A stretch of DNA of 54,359 nucleotides from Anaerolineae bacterium (GCA_022072245.1 JAJVIA010000031.1:1-54359); one strand, 5' to 3'. Numbered from the stretch's first letter, positions 1 to 8,247 are shown. Notes: generated from the letters alone by a model not told the origin. A program made the numbers and translations.

Positions 1-97
1 CTGAAAGGTCTCGCACCATCCAAGAGAAATTTTTGAAAAATTGAACGGCACGAAAATCGAGGTGAATACGAAAATTGGATTCAGCGCGGAATGAGGG

Positions 98-209
98 TAG
101 GCACGGAATGGGGTAGGCGCGGAATGGGGTAGGCGCGGAATGGGGTAGGCACGGAATGGGGTAGGCGCGGAATGGGGTAGGCACGGAATGGGGTAGGCGC
201 GGAATGGGG
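98..209. repeat. 16-bp tandem repeat, seven copies
   Basis: Seven uninterrupted copies of TAGGCRCGGAATGGGG, differing only at the sixth base (A or G). An eighth, altered copy at 211 leads into a palindrome. The array is not coding in any convincing frame and lies upstream of the gene at 299. Confidence 0.9.
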
Positions 210-242
210 GTAGGCACGGAACCCGGTTCCGTGCCTACCCCC
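206..242. repeat. Palindrome closing the tandem array
   Basis: Two perfectly complementary 18-base arms (206-223 and 225-242) flank a single central base. The left arm is the last, altered copy of the 16-bp repeat, so the right arm is an inverted copy of it. No T-tract follows, so a simple intrinsic terminator is not supported. Confidence 0.85.
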
Positions 243-260
243 ACCCCCACCTCGATTTCG

Positions 261-289
261 TTGACAGTGTTTTCGATTCACGTTATCAT
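261..289 (+). promoter_or_regulatory. Sigma-70-type promoter for the gene at 299
   Basis: TTGACA at 261-266, a 17-base spacer and TATCAT at 284-289. The expected transcription start is near 296, only a few bases before the ATG at 299, so the mRNA would have almost no leader. Confidence 0.6.
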
Positions 290-298
290 CGGCGGCGT

Positions 299-703
299 AT
301 GAATTTATTGGCTCGTTCACCGCTGGCGGCGCTCGTCGCCGCGCTCGGCGTTTTCAGTCTCACGCTCTTTATGCTGATTACGTCGGGCGCCGCTTTGGCG
401 TCGCCCATCAATCTCGTCCTGCTGTTGGCGTTGGCGGCAGGCGTTCTTTTTTTGTTCTTGGCGCAAAATCCCAATAACGAAAACGCCGCGTTGATGTTGT
501 GGTACAACGCGGGCGCATGGGGCGCCGCGGCGTATTTGAATTTTCAAATGCTCGGTTTGTTCGCGCTCGGCGTCGCGCTCCTTTCCGCCCTCGCCGCTTT
601 TTGGGTGGAACGCGAGAGCCGCGCGTTTTCTTTTATGGGTCCCGCGCTTTGTATCGGCGTCGCGTTGTCGCTGGCGATTCTTGCCCAGATGCTGACGCGC
701 TGA
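299..703 (+). CDS. Small four-helix membrane protein, unknown function
   Basis: A 134-residue protein made almost entirely of four hydrophobic segments, roughly residues 8-30, 36-55, 62-100 (one or two passes) and 110-132, with short charged loops. No family is recognised. The ATG is chosen because it is the first in frame and sits ten bases after a good -10 box. No Shine-Dalgarno precedes it, consistent with leaderless initiation. The stop lies seven bases before surE, and the Nudix gene overlaps surE, so the three probably form one transcript. An inner-membrane location is inferred. Confidence 0.7.
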   Translation: MNLLARSPLAALVAALGVFSLTLFMLITSGAALASPINLVLLLALAAGVLFLFLAQNPNNENAALMLWYNAGAWGAAAYLNFQMLGLFALGVALLSALAAFWVERESRAFSFMGPALCIGVALSLAILAQMLTR

Positions 704-710
704 ATATGAC

Positions 711-1508
711 ATGACCAAACCTCTTATTTTGATAACCAATGACGACGGCGTGGAATCGCCCGGCTTGGACGCGGCGGTGCGCGCGCTGCGCGGCTTGGGC
801 GAATTAATGATTGTGGCGCCGCGCCAACAACAATCTTCCAAAGGGCGCGCGTTTGCGTGGAATCAACAGCCCGCCCTCTATGCCACGCGCCGCGTCGGCA
901 ATACGCGCGTGCGAACCATCGCGGTGGACGCGTCGCCCGCCGTGTGCGTGCGCTATGCTTTGATGCTCGAAGCGCCGCGTCCGCCCGCGCTGCTCGTCAG
1001 CGGCATCAACTATGGCGAAAATTTGGGCAGCGGCTTGACGATTAGCGGAACGGTGGGCGCGGCGTTGGAAGCGGCGGCGGATGGCGTGCCCGCGCTTGCC
1101 GTGTCGCTCGAAACCGATACGTCGTATCATTTATCGCACAGCCCCGACATTGATTTTCAAAGCGCCGCCATGTGGACGCGGCGCCTGGCGCAAGAAATGT
1201 TGACGCGCAACTTGGGCAAACTCGCGCCGGTGGTGAATGTGAATGTGCCATGCGACGCCACCGCGCAAACAAAATGGCGCGTCACGCGCGCCTCGCATCA
1301 AGCGTATTTCCGTTCCACCGTCGAGAACGGACGTCTGGTCGGTTACGATGTGGACGTCAACCGCGACACGTTGGAGCGCGATTCCGACATTTACGCCATC
1401 ATGGTGGATCGCATCGTTTCCGTGACGCCCTTGACGTATGATTTGACGGCTCATGCCGCGCTGCGTCAATTCAAAACCGAATTAAAGGCGCTGGCGCATG
1501 GGGCTTGA
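711..1508 (+). CDS. surE: 5'/3'-nucleotidase SurE
   Basis: 265 residues, normal for SurE. The N-terminal ILITNDDG motif supplies the acidic metal ligands, followed by the family's ESPG segment and, near residue 100, SGINYGENLG, which contributes to the active site. SurE proteins are metal-dependent phosphatases that hydrolyse nucleoside 5'- and 3'-monophosphates and can act on short polyphosphate in the cytoplasm. Residue variation is ordinary and the C-terminal domain is present. The gene starts seven bases after the preceding membrane-protein gene and overlaps the Nudix gene by 11 bases, pointing to translational coupling. Pairing with a Nudix hydrolase fits a nucleotide-housekeeping operon. 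Confidence 0.95.
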   Translation: MTKPLILITNDDGVESPGLDAAVRALRGLGELMIVAPRQQQSSKGRAFAWNQQPALYATRRVGNTRVRTIAVDASPAVCVRYALMLEAPRPPALLVSGINYGENLGSGLTISGTVGAALEAAADGVPALAVSLETDTSYHLSHSPDIDFQSAAMWTRRLAQEMLTRNLGKLAPVVNVNVPCDATAQTKWRVTRASHQAYFRSTVENGRLVGYDVDVNRDTLERDSDIYAIMVDRIVSVTPLTYDLTAHAALRQFKTELKALAHGA

Positions 1509-2058
1509 GCGCGAAATCAAAACCCTGACGCCGTTGTACGGCGCGCCCGCGCGCGCGGTCTTTGAATTTAAAAATTTGTCCGACAATTTTGGCGCATGGG
1601 TGACGCGCTTGACGCGGCGGCGCGGCGAAGTAATCTTGGTCGTGCCGCGCGCCCGCGCGCGCGTGTTATTGCACACCAAACCGCATTATCCCGAAAATGT
1701 ATATCGTCTGCCGACGGGCGGAATTCGTCGCCGCGAAGCCGCCGACGCCGCCGCGCGGCGCGAGGCGTACGAAGAAATCGGTTTTCAGCCCGCGACCTTG
1801 CGCCTGTTGGGCGTATTGGAAAATATATTTTGGGTGCGCGGCAAAAAAATAAAATATCCCTCGTTTGTTTTTCGAACCGAAACTTGGCGCGGCGCGCCGA
1901 CGCCCACCGACCCGGACGAACCGATTTCGGGATTCACGGACGCGGACGCGCTCGAATTGCAAGCGACGGCGCTGTATCTGACGAGTTTGCCCGGCCCATG
2001 GCGCGAGTGGGGCGCGTTTCGCGCGGCGTCGCATCTCTGGCTCGCCGCGCATTTATAA
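1498..2058 (+). CDS. Nudix hydrolase
   Basis: 186 residues. A complete Nudix box GX5EX7REXXEEXGF lies near residues 76-98 (it begins GGIRRRE and ends REAYEEIGF), so the metal-binding and catalytic glutamates are intact. The family cleaves nucleoside diphosphates linked to another moiety; the actual substrate cannot be read from the sequence. The ATG lies inside the end of surE, giving an 11-base overlap. The region before the box is unusually long, about 75 residues, and may form an N-terminal extension to the domain. Confidence 0.9.
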   Translation: MGLEREIKTLTPLYGAPARAVFEFKNLSDNFGAWVTRLTRRRGEVILVVPRARARVLLHTKPHYPENVYRLPTGGIRRREAADAAARREAYEEIGFQPATLRLLGVLENIFWVRGKKIKYPSFVFRTETWRGAPTPTDPDEPISGFTDADALELQATALYLTSLPGPWREWGAFRAASHLWLAAHL

Positions 2059-2129
2059 AACAAGATTTTCTCGGCGCCCCTTTTCGGACAAATAAATTTG
2101 GCGCTGCGAAATACTTTAAGGGCGTTGTC

Positions 2130-2200
2130 CATTCGTCGCTACGCGTCGCGCCCGCAGACGAATGAAAATGGGCAGCGGCACGACAAATTTGAAATTTGTC
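2130..2200. repeat. Two adjacent intergenic hairpins
   Basis: The first hairpin pairs CATTCGTC (2130-2137) with GACGAATG (2157-2164). The second is the palindrome GACAAATTTGAAATTTGTC (2182-2200), just before the Shine-Dalgarno of the next gene. A one-mismatch copy of the second lies at 49960-49978, also directly before a Shine-Dalgarno. Confidence 0.75.
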
Positions 2201-2223
2201 ATACCTTTTCAAGGGAGCAAGGC

Positions 2224-3168
2224 ATGGACATTGGACATCTCTTTACTCGCTCGCTGGAATTGATGTGGCGTTACAAATTCCTATGGCTCTTTGCGTTCGT
2301 CATGGGTTTGACCAGCGCGGGCGTGCGTATCCCGGACCTTGTTGGGCCATTCAATCGTCCGCTAAATCCCATAACCAATTTTCGCATCGAGCCATTCGTG
2401 TTGGGTCTCGCCGTCGTGTTTGGCGCGGTGATGCTCGCGGTGTGGGCGCTGCTCGTTTTCTTGTTTCGCTTTATCGCGCGCGGCGCGATGGTGGATACCG
2501 TCCGCGCCGCCGAAGCGCAAACCGAGCCGACCTTGCGCGACGCCTGGCAGAGCGGACGCAAATTTTACACGCGGCTCTTGGGCTTGGGTTTGCTCGTCAA
2601 TGCGCCGTTGGCGCTCGTGAGCGTCAGTTTGATTCTGCTCGGTCTCTTGCCGTTCATCGGCGTAATCCTCGCGCAGCGCAATGCGGACGGTTTGGGAGCG
2701 CGCGCGTTGGCGCCGTTTTGGATTTCGGGCTTTTTGGCGTTTTGCGGCGCGCTCGCGTGCTTGGCGATTTTGAGCGTCGTCATTCATCCCTTTTATGAAA
2801 TGGCGGTGCGCGCGATAGTGGTGGAAGATTTGTCCGTGCGCGCGGGCGTGCAGCGCGGCATACAGCGCGTGCGCGCCCAAGTGGGCAACGTGTTGACCGT
2901 CTATCTCGTGTTGATTGGCGCGCGCTTTGGGTACGGCATGGTCGTGGGGCTTGTGTCCATCCCGTTTGGCGCGGTCATTGCGCTGGGCGCGTTTGGCTTG
3001 TGGTACGACAATTTGAACGCGCTCTTTCTGATGGGTCTCGCGGCGGCGCCGTTCTTGTGGCTCTTTTTTGGCGCGCTCGAAGGCATTTTTCAATTGTTCG
3101 AATCGAATGTGTGGACCGAAGCGTATTTGACAATGGCGGCGCGCGATTCCGCCGCGCCGCCAGAATAA
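2224..3168 (+). CDS. Multi-pass membrane protein, unknown function
   Basis: 314 residues with about six hydrophobic segments. The N-terminus has a short cytoplasmic-looking helix (MDIGHLFTRSLELMWRYKFL) followed by the first transmembrane stretch. The ATG at 2224 is preferred over earlier in-frame non-ATG codons because AAGGGAGC lies just upstream. The layout, with paired long helices and a central soluble loop ending in EDLSVRAGVQRG, resembles the glycerophosphodiester phosphodiesterase membrane-domain type of proteins of unknown role. This resemblance is only a suggestion. A palindrome precedes the gene, so it may be transcribed separately from the surE-Nudix group. Confidence 0.75.
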   Translation: MDIGHLFTRSLELMWRYKFLWLFAFVMGLTSAGVRIPDLVGPFNRPLNPITNFRIEPFVLGLAVVFGAVMLAVWALLVFLFRFIARGAMVDTVRAAEAQTEPTLRDAWQSGRKFYTRLLGLGLLVNAPLALVSVSLILLGLLPFIGVILAQRNADGLGARALAPFWISGFLAFCGALACLAILSVVIHPFYEMAVRAIVVEDLSVRAGVQRGIQRVRAQVGNVLTVYLVLIGARFGYGMVVGLVSIPFGAVIALGAFGLWYDNLNALFLMGLAAAPFLWLFFGALEGIFQLFESNVWTEAYLTMAARDSAAPPE

Positions 3169-3184
3169 GCCGCGCGGCGTCCGA

Positions 3185-4516
3185 TTATTTTTTATCGCTC
3201 ACGCGCGCCACCAGCACCTTTTCAATTTTGGGACCCTGCATTTTCAAAATTGTAAATTTGAGATTGTCAATGCGCGCCACTTCGCCTTCTTTGGGCACGC
3301 GCCCCAGCCGCGTCAGAATGAGTCCCGCCAACGTTTCGTAATCGTCCGATTCCGGCAAATCCAATTTCATCAATTCGTTCGCATCTTCTACGCCGAGCAT
3401 CGCGTCGGCTTCAAAATGGCTCTCGTCGAGGCGGCGAATGGTCGGCGCGTTCACGGTCAATTCATCGCTGACCGGCCCGACGACTTGCTCAATCAATTCC
3501 TCAATCGTCGCCATGCCCGCCGTGCCGCCGTATTCATCCAAAATAATGGCGAGTTGAATTTTTTGGCGCTGCATTTCGCTAAACAACGCGCCGATGGGTT
3601 TGGTTTCAGGCACATACAGCGCGGGGCGAATCAATTCGCTCAAAGGATGCTGGCGCGCTCCGGGACCTTTTGCCATCGCCCGCAGCACATCCTTGACCCA
3701 CACAAAACCCACCACATTGTCGAGCGCGCCGTTATAGATGGGAAAGCGGCTGTGACTCACTTGGGCAAACAATTGCAAGAAATCTTGGACCGTCGCGGTG
3801 TCTTCGAGCGCGCGAATCTGCGTGCGCGGAATCATCACCTCGCTGACTTGGCGGTCGGCAAACTCGAACGCGCGCTCGGCAAATTGTCTTTCGACCGGTT
3901 CCAATTCGCCGCTCGCCGCGCTCGAGCTCACCAACATTTTCAATTCTTCGACCGAGTGAACCAATTGATGTCCCTGCGGCGGCGCGAGTCCAAGCAGTTT
4001 CAACAAGCCATTGCCCGCGCCATTCAAAAGCCAAATCGCCGGGCGAAAGATATTTTCAAACACCATCATGGGCCGCGCGACGATGAGCGCCGATTTTTCG
4101 GGATAACTCAACGCCACCGATTTGGGCGCCAGTTCGCCAATGACGACGTGTAAAAATGTAATGATGGAAAAGGCGATGATGGTGGAAATTAACGCGGCGG
4201 TGGTGTGCGAAAGAAAAGATTCCGGCGCCAAACCAAATAGCGGTTCGATGAGATGCGAGATGGCGGGTTCGCCAATCCAACCGAGCGCGAGCGAGGCGAT
4301 GGTGATGCCCAATTGCGTCGCCGCGATGAAACGGTCCGGGTCGTGAATCACGTGGCGGACGGTGCGCGCATTTACATTGCCTTGCGCGACCAATTCTTCG
4401 ATGCGCGTTTTGCGGACGCTCACCAGCGCAAATTCCGCCGCGACAAAAAAAGCGTTGGCGAGAATCAAGAGCGCCGCGGCGCCCAACAGCGAGAAATCTA
4501 TTAGCGTTTGGTTCAT
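3185..4516 (-). CDS. CNNM/CorC-type membrane protein with CBS pair (hemolysin family)
   Basis: 443 residues with the standard order. An N-terminal CNNM (DUF21) transmembrane domain of three to four helices covers about 1-190 and begins LILANAFFVAAEFALVSVRK. A pair of CBS domains follows (about 205-340; note SRFPIYN and the DEYGGTAGMATIEEL stretch). The C-terminal CorC/HlyC domain spans about 360-440. Relatives act in magnesium or cobalt efflux or homeostasis; despite the family name, haemolytic activity is not implied. The start is the ATG at 4514-4516; an in-frame TTG three codons earlier is less likely. The gene is divergent from mevalonate kinase and convergent with the preceding membrane-protein gene. 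Confidence 0.9.
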   Translation of the reverse strand: MNQTLIDFSLLGAAALLILANAFFVAAEFALVSVRKTRIEELVAQGNVNARTVRHVIHDPDRFIAATQLGITIASLALGWIGEPAISHLIEPLFGLAPESFLSHTTAALISTIIAFSIITFLHVVIGELAPKSVALSYPEKSALIVARPMMVFENIFRPAIWLLNGAGNGLLKLLGLAPPQGHQLVHSVEELKMLVSSSAASGELEPVERQFAERAFEFADRQVSEVMIPRTQIRALEDTATVQDFLQLFAQVSHSRFPIYNGALDNVVGFVWVKDVLRAMAKGPGARQHPLSELIRPALYVPETKPIGALFSEMQRQKIQLAIILDEYGGTAGMATIEELIEQVVGPVSDELTVNAPTIRRLDESHFEADAMLGVEDANELMKLDLPESDDYETLAGLILTRLGRVPKEGEVARIDNLKFTILKMQGPKIEKVLVARVSDKK

Positions 4517-4553
4517 GATAATCAAGTTTGGCGAATTTTTCCGAGCGTGCGAT

Positions 4554-4582
4554 TTGCCATCGCGCGTTTATTCTACTACATT
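4554..4582 (+). promoter_or_regulatory. Possible promoter of mevalonate kinase
   Basis: TTGCCA (4554-4559), a 17-base spacer and TACATT (4577-4582). The start codon at 4590 would coincide with the expected transcription start. The match to consensus is moderate. Confidence 0.35.
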
Positions 4583-4589
4583 TAGCGCG

Positions 4590-5540
4590 ATGCTTGAGCG
4601 AACGGCGTGCGGCAAAATTATTTTGTTTGGCGAACACGCGGTGGTGTACGGCCGTCCCGCGCTCGCGGCGCCGCTTTCACAAATTCGCGCCCGCGCCCGC
4701 GTCGCGGCGCGCGCGACCAAAGGCGTCCTCATTCGCGCGCTGGATTTGCAGCGCGAATTTGAAGCGGATGCCGCGACGGACGAGCCGCTCGCGGCGCTTG
4801 CGCGTTTGACGCTCGCCAAACTGAACGCGTCCGCCAATCTCGTCCTCGAAATCGAATCTGCGATTCCGCCGGCGAGCGGTTTGGGCAGCGGCGCGGCGGT
4901 GGCGACGGCAGCCGCGCGCGCGCTCGCCGCGTATTTTGGAACGGAATTTACGCCCGCCGAAACAGCCGCGCTGGTGTACGAAACGGAAAAATTGTATCAC
5001 GGCACGCCGAGCGGCATTGACAATACCGTGATTGCGTACGAGCAAGCGCTTTGTTTTACGCGCAAAACGCCGCCGCAGCCAAACATGATTGCGCCGTTTC
5101 GGCTCGCGCGCCCGTTCACGCTTATCATTGCCGACACCGGCGTCGCAAGTCCGACCAAGCTTGCGGTGGGCGCGGTGCGGCGCGGTTGGCTGGAAAATCC
5201 CGCGCGCTATGAAGCGTTATTCGACGAGATTGCCGTCCTCGTCGCGCAGGCGCAAGACGCGTTGGCGCGCGGCGAAATAGACAAAGTCGGCGCTTTGATG
5301 ACGCGCAATCAGCGCGCGTTGGAACAGTTGGACGTCTCGTCGCGCGAAATCGAAACGCTGCTGAAAGCGGGGCTGCGCGCGGGCGCGTGGGGCGGAAAGC
5401 TTTCGGGCGGCGGCCGCGGCGGCAATGTGATTTTTGCCGTTGCCCCGCGCGACGCGGCTCAAATCGAACGCGCGTTGTGGGACGCCGGCGCGCGGCGCGT
5501 GCAGACGACAGAGGTGACTCGAGACCGTCCGAATTTTTAG
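4590..5540 (+). CDS. mvk: Mevalonate kinase
   Basis: 316 residues, a GHMP-superfamily kinase that phosphorylates mevalonate to 5-phosphomevalonate with ATP in the cytoplasmic isoprenoid pathway. The N-terminus GKIILFGEHAVVYGRPALA is diagnostic. The ATP-binding loop PPASGLGSGAA lies at about 93-103, with Gly where many members have the second Ser. The HGTPSGIDN segment (about 138-146) carries the catalytic Asp region, and the C-terminal GHMP glycine motif KLSGGGRGG is present. ATG 4590 is chosen because homology starts there; the frame is open further upstream, into the divergent gene. No other mevalonate-pathway gene is adjacent. The mevalonate route in bacteria is known from some Chloroflexota. 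Confidence 0.92.
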   Translation: MLERTACGKIILFGEHAVVYGRPALAAPLSQIRARARVAARATKGVLIRALDLQREFEADAATDEPLAALARLTLAKLNASANLVLEIESAIPPASGLGSGAAVATAAARALAAYFGTEFTPAETAALVYETEKLYHGTPSGIDNTVIAYEQALCFTRKTPPQPNMIAPFRLARPFTLIIADTGVASPTKLAVGAVRRGWLENPARYEALFDEIAVLVAQAQDALARGEIDKVGALMTRNQRALEQLDVSSREIETLLKAGLRAGAWGGKLSGGGRGGNVIFAVAPRDAAQIERALWDAGARRVQTTEVTRDRPNF

Positions 5541-5580
5541 CGCGACGCCAAAAATTTGGCGGTCTGTTGCGGATAAAAAA

Positions 5581-6579
5581 ATGAATTCGATGGAACGCAT
5601 GACGCGGCGCCTGAAAGGCGAACCGGTGGATCGTGTGCCGAATTTTGACATTATGATGAATTTCGCGGCGCACTATATCAAGAAACCGCTGCGCGCCTAC
5701 TATTTGGATTATCGCGTGTTGGTGGACGCGAATATGGCGATGCTCGAAAATTTTGATTTGGATATCGTCCAAGCCATTTCGGACCCGTACCGCGAAACGC
5801 ACGACCTCGGCGGCGAAATTATTTTTGAACCCGACCACAATCCGCTGTGCGTGAACCCGCTGCTGGCGGAATATGCCGACATTGAAAAAATAAAATTCGT
5901 CGCGCCCGCCGACGGGCCGCGCATGAGCGACCGCTTGCAAGCGCTGCGCGCGTTCCGCGACCAAGTCGGCGGCGAGGTTCCAATCATGGGATGGGTCGAA
6001 GGCGCGTTCGCGCAAGGCGTGGACGTGCGCGGCATCAACGAGCTGATGGTGGACGTTTCGCTGGAACCCGCGTGGGTGACCGAACTGTTGGAGAAATTGG
6101 TCGAGGTGGAAATCGCGTTTGCGCGCGAACAAATCAAGGCGGGCGCGGACATTATCGGTTTGGGCGATGCGGCGGCTTCGATGATTAACCGCGCCATGTA
6201 TCAAAAATTCGCGCTGCCGTACGAACAGCGCATTTTCGCGGCGGTGCGCGAATTGGGCGCGCTGAGTCGTTTGCACATTTGCGGACGCACGACGCATCTT
6301 TTGGATTTGATGGCGCAGAGCGGCGCGGACATTATTGACGTGGATTGGATGGTCCCGTTCGACAAAGCGGCGGAAATTTTCCGCGACCGCGTTGCCCTCT
6401 GCGGCAATTTTGACCCCATCGTCGTGATGCTGCAAGGGACGCCCGACGACGTGCGGCGCGCGACTCGCTATTGCATTGACGTTGGCGGGCCGCGCATGTT
6501 TAGCGCGGGCGGCTGCGAAATTCCCGACGGCACGCCCCACGAAAATTTATACGCGCAGAATGAGGTGTTGGCGAGGTGA
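5581..6579 (+). CDS. URO-D superfamily protein with corrinoid-methyltransferase zinc motif
   Basis: 332 residues, close to the usual length of URO-D superfamily proteins. The TIM-barrel family includes uroporphyrinogen decarboxylase and the zinc methyltransferases MtaA, MtbA and CmuA. Here LHICGR places His232 and Cys234, and SAGGCEIPDGTP places Cys312. This His-Cys-Cys set is the zinc site of methylcobalamin-dependent methyltransferases. True haem-pathway decarboxylases lack this pattern, so a methyl-transfer role is inferred. The partner and substrate are unknown: no corrinoid protein or MtaB-type gene is adjacent. The ATG at 5581 has only a poor ribosome site; ATG 5590 is an alternative. 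Confidence 0.8.
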   Translation: MNSMERMTRRLKGEPVDRVPNFDIMMNFAAHYIKKPLRAYYLDYRVLVDANMAMLENFDLDIVQAISDPYRETHDLGGEIIFEPDHNPLCVNPLLAEYADIEKIKFVAPADGPRMSDRLQALRAFRDQVGGEVPIMGWVEGAFAQGVDVRGINELMVDVSLEPAWVTELLEKLVEVEIAFAREQIKAGADIIGLGDAAASMINRAMYQKFALPYEQRIFAAVRELGALSRLHICGRTTHLLDLMAQSGADIIDVDWMVPFDKAAEIFRDRVALCGNFDPIVVMLQGTPDDVRRATRYCIDVGGPRMFSAGGCEIPDGTPHENLYAQNEVLAR

Positions 6580-6587
6580 GATATAGA

Positions 6588-6628
6588 TTTCAAACTTTCA
6601 AAATTTTTGAAGCGTCGAAAGTTTGAAA
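6588..6628. repeat. AT-rich inverted repeat
   Basis: Perfect 12-base arms, TTTCAAACTTTC (6588-6599) and GAAAGTTTGAAA (6617-6628), enclose a 17-base loop. It lies between the convergent ends of the methyltransferase-like gene and the R-M locus. It may act as a transcript end for either side, but no clean T-tract adjoins it. Confidence 0.7.
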
Positions 6629-6667
6629 GGCCTTGGCTTTTGCGCGGTTTCTCCTGCTCGAATTTGG

Positions 6668-7564
6668 TTAAAAGAGTTTAGTCTGATTCGTGAGCGTCTT
6701 GTTTTTGCGCCGCGCACGCAAAGAATTTTTTGCATTGTCGCCCGCAGGATTGGGGCGCTCTGTTCGTTCTACAATGGGCGTAATATCATACGCGCCATTC
6801 TTGATGCGGTGAATTCGGCGCAGAATCATATCATGGTAAGTGGGATTGATTTCAAAGGCGACATAATGGCGCTGGTTGAGCTGACACGCCGCCACGGTTG
6901 TCCCAGAACCCGCGAACGGATCAAGGACGATGCCGTTTGCGGGGCAACTTGCTTTCACCATGCGCTCGATTATTTCAAGTGGTTTTTGCGTGGGATGGTC
7001 TTCCCGTTCTGAATGGATGCGATGCAATCTTGAAACCGTCCAAACGTCTTTGGGGTTATAACCGACTTCGAGCCACTTTTTCCCGACAAAGATTGATCTG
7101 GTTCGCGCTTTTTTTGTGGCTTGGTCATAAGGAATACGGACAGAATCTATGTCAAAATAATAATCCTTCGAGTTCACGAACAAGCCAATCGTGTCGTGGA
7201 CAGAGCTGAATCGGCGCGTGCTGCCTCCCATGCTGGGCACTCTTCTATCCCAGATGATTTCGTTGAGCATCGTCATCCGCGTCTTGAGAAAAACAAAAAT
7301 TTCAGGACTATGGCGCCATGTGGCAAAAAGATAGAGACTCCCGGTTTGTTTGAGTTTCGGGAGCGTCAAGGTGAGCCATTGTTCCGTCCATTGCAAGAAC
7401 GCGGCGCGTTCTTTTTTATCGGAATCATTGCCGTAATCTTTACCCAAGCCATAGGGTGGGTCGGCGATAATTAAATCAATGCTATGGTCGGGAATATCTT
7501 TGATCCCCTCCAGAACATCCAGATTGAAAACTTGATCCACCCACTCTTTGTTCATATTCATCAT
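6668..7564 (-). CDS. DNA adenine methyltransferase, beta class (type II R-M)
   Basis: 298 residues. The catalytic motif IV is DPPY at about residues 35-38, and the AdoMet-binding motif I (DPFAGSGTT, about 215-223) follows it. This order defines beta-class amino methyltransferases. DPPY, rather than SPPY, favours N6-adenine as the product. HPTQKPLEI before motif I is also typical of the class. The recognition sequence cannot be deduced. The gene overlaps the upstream endonuclease candidate by four bases (ATGA), so the two are translationally coupled. GC content is clearly lower and GCG codons rarer than in neighbouring genes, a sign of horizontal acquisition. The C-terminal 40 residues are basic. 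Confidence 0.92.
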   Translation of the reverse strand: MMNMNKEWVDQVFNLDVLEGIKDIPDHSIDLIIADPPYGLGKDYGNDSDKKERAAFLQWTEQWLTLTLPKLKQTGSLYLFATWRHSPEIFVFLKTRMTMLNEIIWDRRVPSMGGSTRRFSSVHDTIGLFVNSKDYYFDIDSVRIPYDQATKKARTRSIFVGKKWLEVGYNPKDVWTVSRLHRIHSEREDHPTQKPLEIIERMVKASCPANGIVLDPFAGSGTTVAACQLNQRHYVAFEINPTYHDMILRRIHRIKNGAYDITPIVERTERPNPAGDNAKNSLRARRKNKTLTNQTKLF

Positions 7565-8166
7565 CCCAGCGCTATGCTTTTCGAGTTGTCACGCAATTGT
7601 TGGAGAAAAGTTTTTCTCGTGCGTTGAACCGGTTCGTGATGGTAGAATGCCTGTATTTTATCATTGCGTGGATTCACGTAGATAGGTAGGAATTGCGGCG
7701 AGAAAACGTGAACATCGTCTTTGACAAAACTAATTGTGAGATTTTGAAACCTCACTCCGAATGCCGCGTACATCAGACGATAATTTGGGTTGGCGCTGTA
7801 CTGCATATAAAGTTTCTCAACGGCGGCGATATCGTTTTTATTTTCTCGACCATCGGCGTTATGTATTTTTACATTCACAAAGAATTTCTCGTTGTCCGTG
7901 TGCAGGATACAGTCGTGCAGACTGGTATCGGGCATATCAAACTCGACAGCTCGCAAACCAAGTTGTTTTGCATGTAACTTGGTTTGTTGTGTGATGACCT
8001 GCTCAACGATCCAACTGATTGAGCGCGTATGCGCTTTCAAGCCGTATGGTAAAACTTTCGAGTCGGTAATGTCAAAGGACGGTAGGATGTCAACAACTTG
8101 TAAAAAGATTTCTTTGACCATTGACAATTCTGACGCAATCAATGCGACTTCTTCTCTCAGACTCAT
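7561..8166 (-). CDS. Putative type II restriction endonuclease
   Basis: 201 residues, upstream of and overlapping the methyltransferase gene, the classic arrangement of a type II R-M pair. No named endonuclease family is recognised with certainty. A PD-(D/E)XK-like core is visible: Asp in SLHDCIL, then a strand with VNVKIH, in which Asn would replace the usual Asp/Glu before the catalytic Lys. KNDIAAVEKLY follows, and a conserved-looking C-terminal segment PIYVNPRNDKIQAFYHH is present. Low GC matches the methyltransferase. The start has a weak GGATAGGAA ribosome site. Function is inferred mainly from context. An alternative is a regulatory or accessory protein of the methyltransferase. Confidence 0.65.
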   Translation of the reverse strand: MSLREEVALIASELSMVKEIFLQVVDILPSFDITDSKVLPYGLKAHTRSISWIVEQVITQQTKLHAKQLGLRAVEFDMPDTSLHDCILHTDNEKFFVNVKIHNADGRENKNDIAAVEKLYMQYSANPNYRLMYAAFGVRFQNLTISFVKDDVHVFSPQFLPIYVNPRNDKIQAFYHHEPVQRTRKTFLQQLRDNSKSIALG

Positions 8167-8219
8167 TGGCGATTCCTATCCCATTTGTTCCGCACACCGC
8201 AAAAGGGGGGATTGCATTT

Positions 8220-8247
8220 TGAATACAAAGCGTTTTCCATTTGACAA
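8220..8247 (-). promoter_or_regulatory. Possible R-M operon promoter
   Basis: Reading the minus strand: TTGTCA (8242-8247), 16 bases, TATTCA (8220-8225). It lies 54 bases upstream of the endonuclease start. The match is moderate. Confidence 0.35.

Larger units (their letters stand above)
1..298. other. Intergenic region at window edge
   Basis: No gene is supported here. The first 80 bases are AT-rich, and every plus-strand frame meets a stop by about position 44, so at most the last dozen codons of an upstream gene could be present. The rest holds the 16-bp tandem repeat and palindrome listed separately, and the promoter of the gene starting at 299. Confidence 0.6.

Noticed and set aside
1-44. 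The 3' end of an upstream gene
   Set aside because: Only a dozen codons could be present in any frame and none shows a recognisable C-terminus.
98-242. A CRISPR array
   Set aside because: The 16-bp units are contiguous with no spacers, and no cas gene is present.
5125-6540. A 471-codon minus-strand open frame over mevalonate kinase and the URO-D-like gene
   Set aside because: It spans two real genes on the opposite strand and has an Arg/Ala-rich composition typical of shadow frames in this GC-rich sequence.
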